Part shown: in pieces, positions 58,335 through 61,658 of the stretch | How positions within the stretch are numbered: position 1 is the first letter of the stretch | Layout of the letters: each line of letters begins with the position of its first letter | Virus record (IMG/VR): IMGVR_UViG_3300043640_000110 | Coordinates: 1 to 61,658 of that record | Source of the DNA: a virus | Direction: 5' to 3' (one strand) | DNA: 61,658 nt | The notes under the pieces: model-generated | What the model was told of the DNA's origin: nothing | The model's input: only the letters and a program-made list of their open reading frames with translations | Database searches by the model: none | Translations under genes and position numbers: made by a program

Positions 58335-58523
58335 ATGGCCTATATGTCTCGGAGCGATATTCGGAGTGCTATCCGGCAATTTCTGGACAGGAGTATTAAC
58401 GATCCGGTTTGTAAGCTTTTGCACGGTATTCTCAGCGGGGATAACACAAAAGAAAATGAATCTGTTTTAATGCATGCGCGGATTGAAATGCAGAGAGCTA
58501 TGAGAAAAGTGGAGGACGAATGA
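58335..58523 (+). CDS. Small helical protein
   Basis: A 62-aa, mainly helical protein (ATG 58335, immediately after the integrase stop) ending in MQRAMRKVEDE and overlapping the next gene by ATGA. Function unknown. Confidence 0.55.
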   Translation: MAYMSRSDIRSAIRQFLDRSINDPVCKLLHGILSGDNTKENESVLMHARIEMQRAMRKVEDE

Positions 58524-59281
58524 GCAAGCTACATGAACTACTGGCGGTCGAAGGAGATTTAAAATCCCAAGCCGAAGCCACCAGAAAAGACCTGAAGAAC
58601 ACCTTTGAAAAGAAAACCCATCACTTTTCAAAAAAGGTCGTGACCTTCAAGCCGAAAACGGAGGGCGCGGCGGATAAAGTGGAAAGCCAGCTGGCGCTCC
58701 AAAGCACCGTTCATAAGGAGCTGGCCTGGATCAGTGAAAAGCTGGCCAAAGCCATGGATGCGGGGCATCAAATCGATGTCGCTAATACCATGGCAACCGC
58801 CGATGTCATCCTGGAAGATGGTACGACGATTCTGCTCCACAATGTCCCAGCTACATCTCTTTTGCGGATGGAACACCGCATCATTGAGATTCGGGACTTA
58901 GTACACGCTATCCCAACCCTGGACCCGGCCAAGGGGTTTTTGATGGACCCCAGCGAGCAGTTCGGCATTTACCGGGCTCGCGACGATGAGCGCCCCCGTA
59001 CCGAGAAACAATTCGATTTCGTAGTTATGGTGGGACCGACCGATAAACACCCGGCCCAGACCAAGGAATTGATGCTGGATAAACCTATCGGTGTGGTTAT
59101 CACGCAGGAATGGTCCAGCGCAATTACAGTACAGGAAAAGGGCGATATGTTGGATCGCGTGGAAGAACTCCTACGGGCTGTGAAAAGAGCCCTGGCGCGC
59201 GCCAATGAATTTCAGGTGAAAGTAGAAGACTACAAGATTGGGCGTACCGTTTTGAAGTATGTTTTCGACGGGGCCAAATAA
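58520..59281 (+). CDS. DUF7873-like accessory protein
   Basis: The 253-aa protein starts LLAVEGDLKSQAEATRKDL and has ADVILEDGTTILLHNVPATS and TDKHPAQTKELMLDKPIGVV, all marks of a common phage hypothetical family I know as DUF7873 (from memory, not searched). Members are phage- and prophage-borne with no known role. It ends 5 bp before a GNRA hairpin. Confidence 0.6.
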   Translation: MSKLHELLAVEGDLKSQAEATRKDLKNTFEKKTHHFSKKVVTFKPKTEGAADKVESQLALQSTVHKELAWISEKLAKAMDAGHQIDVANTMATADVILEDGTTILLHNVPATSLLRMEHRIIEIRDLVHAIPTLDPAKGFLMDPSEQFGIYRARDDERPRTEKQFDFVVMVGPTDKHPAQTKELMLDKPIGVVITQEWSSAITVQEKGDMLDRVEELLRAVKRALARANEFQVKVEDYKIGRTVLKYVFDGAK

Positions 59282-59285
59282 GCTC

Positions 59286-59309
59286 GGGCGCGTCCGCAAG
59301 GGCGTGTTC
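59286..59309 (+). other. GNRA-capped RNA hairpin
   Basis: GGGCGCGTCC (59286-59295), loop GCAA (59296-59299), then GGGCGTGTTC (59300-59309). All ten pairs are Watson-Crick or G-U. It starts the structured non-coding region upstream of the permuted tRNA. There is no T-run after it, so it is not an ordinary terminator. Confidence 0.6.
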
Positions 59310-59406
59310 AGAATCAGCCTAAGACTTAAGGATTCAGAACTGGAATTACCGTTTTCAGACTTCTACCCGAGAGATTTAAGCTGGCGCAACAAACACCAAA
59401 GCAGCA

Positions 59407-59500
59407 GATAAGGTCATCAAAGCGGCGTCATTGGTTCGAATCCGATAGGGGCCCCCAAAATTTATGGCCCCTTAACTCAGCGGTAGAGTGCCGTGATAAG
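59407..59500 (+). tRNA. Circularly permuted tRNA-like gene
   Basis: The tRNA 3' half comes first: AGCGG anticodon stem (59421-59425), a four-base variable loop, T-arm ATTGG-TTCGAAT-CCGAT (59430-59446), acceptor AGGGGCC (59447-59453), C73 and CCA (59455-59457). After an 8-nt linker AAATTTAT comes the 5' half: acceptor GGCCCCT (59466-59472), TA, D-arm ACTC-AGCGGTA-GAGT (59475-59489), G26, and stem CCGT (59491-59494). All seven acceptor pairs are Watson-Crick. The D-loop has GG and the T-loop is canonical. The split falls in the anticodon loop, flanked by direct repeats GATAAG (59407-59412 and 59495-59500). U33 would come from the 5' half and A37-A38 from the 3' half; the anticodon depends on the junction (AUC if broken at 33/34), so identity is open. 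Confidence 0.8.
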
Positions 59501-59635
59501 ACTAAACCGAATCGGGACTGTTAGGTGTGATTCAAATAGCCAAAAATTAAGTCTGATCTTATAAATCAGTTACTAATTTGACTAGGGGCGGTTTCTCAGG
59601 CACGAGGGCCGCCCTGTAATAAAAACTGCAATAAA
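59501..59635. other. Structured non-coding region after the permuted tRNA
   Basis: No gene. It contains a hairpin with AGGGGCGG (59584-59591) and CCGCCCT (59609-59615) plus an inner CTC/GAG pair. It also has AAGTCTG near 59552, which is complementary to CAGACTT at 59356-59362 on the other side of the tRNA; one such match is expected by chance. I could not identify a group I intron core. Confidence 0.45.
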
Positions 59636-59842
59636 ATGCTCTTACTGTACGTCATTCACGACCATCCTTCGGATTTCCCGGATTGGTACGTAATTACCAA
59701 GTGGGACCTGTCTGTGCGCCTTGGTGTTTTTGGGTTTTGCAGGACTCTAGAAGAGGCGAGAGTGCATTTAAGTAGAAAAGGTTTAGTAAATATCGGGCGG
59801 GAACCCGATGACGATCCTAAGATTGTTGAGGTATGGGTTTAA
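59636..59842 (+). CDS. Small unknown protein
   Basis: The 68-aa protein (LLLYVIHDHPSDFPDWY at the start, TLEEARVHLSRKG later) is typical of short phage accessory genes. No clear ribosome site. It abuts the next gene start. Confidence 0.6.
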   Translation: MLLLYVIHDHPSDFPDWYVITKWDLSVRLGVFGFCRTLEEARVHLSRKGLVNIGREPDDDPKIVEVWV

Positions 59843-60091
59843 ATGGCTCTAGGAATTATCAATGAACAATGGGAAGAATTTTCTAAAAAGGTCATCCCTG
59901 ATACCGCTAGCGATAATCAGCGCAAAGCGATGAAGAGAGCCTTTTACGGCGGCGCTGGGTCTCTTTTGTTTTCCATCGTTGGTTTACTGGACGCCGACTC
60001 AGAACCTACCGATAAAGATCTCCTCATGATGACCTCGATTCATAATGAACTGGAGAACTTTAGCGCAGCCTGTCTAAGGGGAGAGCAATAA
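59843..60091 (+). CDS. Small unknown protein
   Basis: The 82-aa protein is helical with a hydrophobic centre (GGAGSLLFSIVGLLD). It starts immediately after the previous stop. No domain recognised. Confidence 0.6.
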   Translation: MALGIINEQWEEFSKKVIPDTASDNQRKAMKRAFYGGAGSLLFSIVGLLDADSEPTDKDLLMMTSIHNELENFSAACLRGEQ

Positions 60092-60095
60092 CCAG

Positions 60096-60347
60096 ATGCC
60101 TAACCAAATGCCTGTAGCTGCCAAAGCCGTGATTCACGTCATGGGAGGAATTCTCCCTCACTACCCGATACCGGAACACTCCAAGTCCTGGCACTACACC
60201 TCTACAGATTTTGAAGCCGATCAGCTCATCCCCAAAGATCAGCCGACTAAGTTTTCAACGATGCTGGATGAGGCGCACGAATACGCCAAGGGGTTATCCA
60301 ACCCGGCGTACTTAAACTGGGTCAAGGTCGAATGGATGTGGATCTGA
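60096..60347 (+). CDS. Small unknown protein
   Basis: The 83-aa protein has PIPEHSKSWHYTSTDFEADQ and ends NWVKVEWMWI. GGGAGAG lies upstream of ATG 60096. No family recognised. Confidence 0.55.
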   Translation: MPNQMPVAAKAVIHVMGGILPHYPIPEHSKSWHYTSTDFEADQLIPKDQPTKFSTMLDEAHEYAKGLSNPAYLNWVKVEWMWI

Positions 60348-60348
60348 A

Positions 60349-60660
60349 ATGCCTGAGACTCGCGTAGTGAATGTCCGAACTGAAATATGCGACATCTACA
60401 TCGGTCGCGAGCATCCAGCGGGTTACGCACGTTCCAAGTGGGCGAACCGGTACATGGTGGGCCGGGATGGGGATAGAGAGGAATGCATTGCCCTCTACGA
60501 AGCCGACCTACGCGCCGATCCGGAAAAGATGCGGCAAGCTGTAAGGGAGCTATCCGGGAAGCGCCTGGGGTGCTGGTGTGCTCCGGCTCCCTGTCATGGC
60601 GATGTGTTGGTACAGATTATTGAGGAAGCCCATGCCAAGCTATCAATGCGAACACTGTAG
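60349..60660 (+). CDS. DUF4326 protein
   Basis: The 103-aa protein fits DUF4326: CDIYIGREHPAGYARSKWAN, then LSGKRLGCWCAPAPCHGDVL. This domain is common in phages and bacteria; its CWCAPxxCHGD motif probably binds metal. Function unknown. Confidence 0.85.
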   Translation: MPETRVVNVRTEICDIYIGREHPAGYARSKWANRYMVGRDGDREECIALYEADLRADPEKMRQAVRELSGKRLGCWCAPAPCHGDVLVQIIEEAHAKLSMRTL

Positions 60661-60880
60661 CGGAACCTACGAAGAGATCCCCGAGAGAGAACCTGAGGCT
60701 CAAGCGGAAGCGAAGAAACTTTTCTCAATCGATGGCGATCTGGTTCGCATTTGTCATAGCTGCTGGGTTCTCGTAATGATGAATGCAGAACGTCAAGGCG
60801 TGATCGGCCCCCAGTGGCGCGAGTTGCTGGACGAGGAAGACCGCAAACTGATTGGACGCTTATTTTTGGAGGCTCAATAG
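60632..60880 (+). CDS. Zinc-binding small protein
   Basis: From ATG 60632 (GAGGAAG upstream) the 82-aa protein has CEHCSGTYEEI and ICHSCWVLVM, a likely four-Cys site. It overlaps the DUF4326 gene by 29 bp. Function unknown. Confidence 0.6.
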   Translation: MPSYQCEHCSGTYEEIPEREPEAQAEAKKLFSIDGDLVRICHSCWVLVMMNAERQGVIGPQWRELLDEEDRKLIGRLFLEAQ

Positions 60881-61621
60881 ATGCCAACCCTACGACCTGA
60901 ACTAACTACACTCCCGCTCCGGATGCTTTCCCTTCCCATCGACAAGCGCGGTTATCCTGTCCCCTGGTTCGTCGCCTGGGTGAACGGGGAACCTGAGTTC
61001 CGTCTCCTGGACCCCGACAAGTGGCTCCGTGCGACTCGCAATAAACTCTGTTGGGTTTGTGGCGAGCGCCTGGGTCAATACATGGCATTCGTCATCGGCC
61101 CCATGTGCGGCATTACGCGGACCACCAGCGAACCGCCCTGCCATCTGGAGTGCGCTACATGGTCAGCAATCAACTGTCCTTTCCTGGCGCGGCCCAACAT
61201 GGTTCGACGCGAGAACGATCTACCGGAAAGCACGATTGCCCCGCCCGGTGTCCACCTGGATCGAAATCCCGGCGTGATGCTTGTCTGGATATCCAAGCGC
61301 CCCTATCAGATCTTTAAAGACCACCAAGGAAGGCCGCTCATTCAGGTAGGAGATCCCGACTCTATGAAGTGGTACACGGAGGGCCGGGAAGCCACGACGC
61401 CGGAAGTCCTGAACGCGATCTACGCCGGATTGCCATTCGTGTACAGTGAGCTTCCCCGTGGAGAGCAACGGGACATGTTCAAGGAACACGCGCAAGATTT
61501 TCTAGCCCAGCTGCCGGAGGCTGTACCAGGTACACCGAACCTGCTCCCCAATCTCGATTTGCCGACAGGTACAAATCAGGTACAGTCAACCAATAACGAT
61601 TTTCCAAACGATAGAAAATAA
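60881..61621 (+). CDS. Phage accessory protein with CxxC...GPMC motif
   Basis: The 246-aa protein has LCWVCGERLGQYMAFVIGPM, then EPPCHLECATWSAINCPFL, a Cys/His pattern of a widespread phage hypothetical family that likely binds zinc. The last 35 residues are Asn/Thr/Pro-rich and encoded partly in the terminal repeat, whose AGGTACA heptamers they contain. In the circular genome this gene is 211 bp upstream of the ParB-like gene. Confidence 0.75.
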   Translation: MPTLRPELTTLPLRMLSLPIDKRGYPVPWFVAWVNGEPEFRLLDPDKWLRATRNKLCWVCGERLGQYMAFVIGPMCGITRTTSEPPCHLECATWSAINCPFLARPNMVRRENDLPESTIAPPGVHLDRNPGVMLVWISKRPYQIFKDHQGRPLIQVGDPDSMKWYTEGREATTPEVLNAIYAGLPFVYSELPRGEQRDMFKEHAQDFLAQLPEAVPGTPNLLPNLDLPTGTNQVQSTNNDFPNDRK

Positions 61622-61658
61622 AGGGGATATTGTCATTCCCGTTCATATGCCGGGTATG
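61532..61658. repeat. Right copy of 127-bp terminal direct repeat
   Basis: Identical to bases 1-127; see the left copy. The repeat contains the end of the 60881-61621 gene. Confidence 0.93.

Noticed and set aside
59407-59500. tmRNA (including two-piece permuted tmRNA)
   Set aside because: The order fits a permuted ssrA, but a full D-arm with stem and GG loop is present and no tag reading frame with a typical end was found, so a tRNA is the better reading.
59282-59635. Classical group I intron
   Set aside because: No P4-P7 core sequence elements and no ending G at a 3' splice site in a place that restores a 7-nt anticodon loop.

Overview
The window is a complete circular phage genome. Bases 1-127 recur exactly at 61532-61658, so the unique length is 61,531 bp and the last gene (60881-61621) stays whole across the join. 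Terminase, portal, scaffold and major capsid genes are present. No tail sheath, tail tube, tape measure or baseplate gene was recognised, which points to a short-tailed (podovirus-like) virion. Two tyrosine integrases, an excisionase-like protein and a small HTH repressor candidate indicate a temperate phage. The host cannot be fixed from sequence. The CPH...CKCP-type N-terminus of the second integrase and the soil-phage look of the small genes make an Acidobacteriota host a reasonable but unproven guess.

Layout. (1) 302-11404, plus strand: ParB-like protein, AAA+ ATPase, XPD/DinG-type iron-sulphur helicase, two abundant-looking unknown proteins, RecB/Cas4-type nuclease, Sak4-like ATPase, ERCC4/XPF-type nuclease, a YpsA/SLOG-like protein and many tiny zinc-ribbon or unknown proteins, nearly all joined by 4-bp ATGA overlaps. 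This looks like replication, recombination and repair without its own polymerase. (2) 11401-16326, plus strand: a glycan cassette of four glycosyltransferases and two SAM methyltransferases. (3) 16169-47365, minus strand: the virion block. Read in its own direction from 47.4 kb it holds small accessory and membrane proteins, a malectin-like secreted protein, a candidate small terminase, a large terminase split into two genes, portal, scaffold, major capsid, head-tail adaptors, a pectate-lyase-fold tailspike with a signal peptide, a 1401-aa structural protein, a repeat-rich fibre and probable ejection proteins. (4) 47929-53758, plus strand: small early genes (DUF932, DUF3846, AT-hook, zinc proteins) and integrase 1. 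(5) 54043-61621, plus strand: DNA-binding proteins, repressor and excisionase candidates, integrase 2, a structured non-coding region with a permuted tRNA, and small accessory genes.

The plus and minus blocks diverge from a 0.5-kb regulatory region near 47.4-47.9 kb. A good sigma70-type promoter there faces the virion block. The blocks converge at 16.2-16.3 kb, where the last glycosyltransferase and an ejection-protein gene overlap tail to tail by 158 bp.

The most unusual features are three. First, a tRNA-like locus at 59.41-59.50 kb has its 3' half (T-arm, acceptor strand, CCA) lying 8 nt before its 5' half (acceptor strand, D-arm), so the tRNA is circularly permuted. Second, a family of leader elements at 48.2, 49.4, 50.5 and 51.4 kb each puts the Shine-Dalgarno sequence in the loop of a short hairpin behind a stronger 7-bp hairpin. 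Sequences differ while pairing is kept. Third, the large terminase ATPase and nuclease are separate polypeptides with a 67-aa gene between them.
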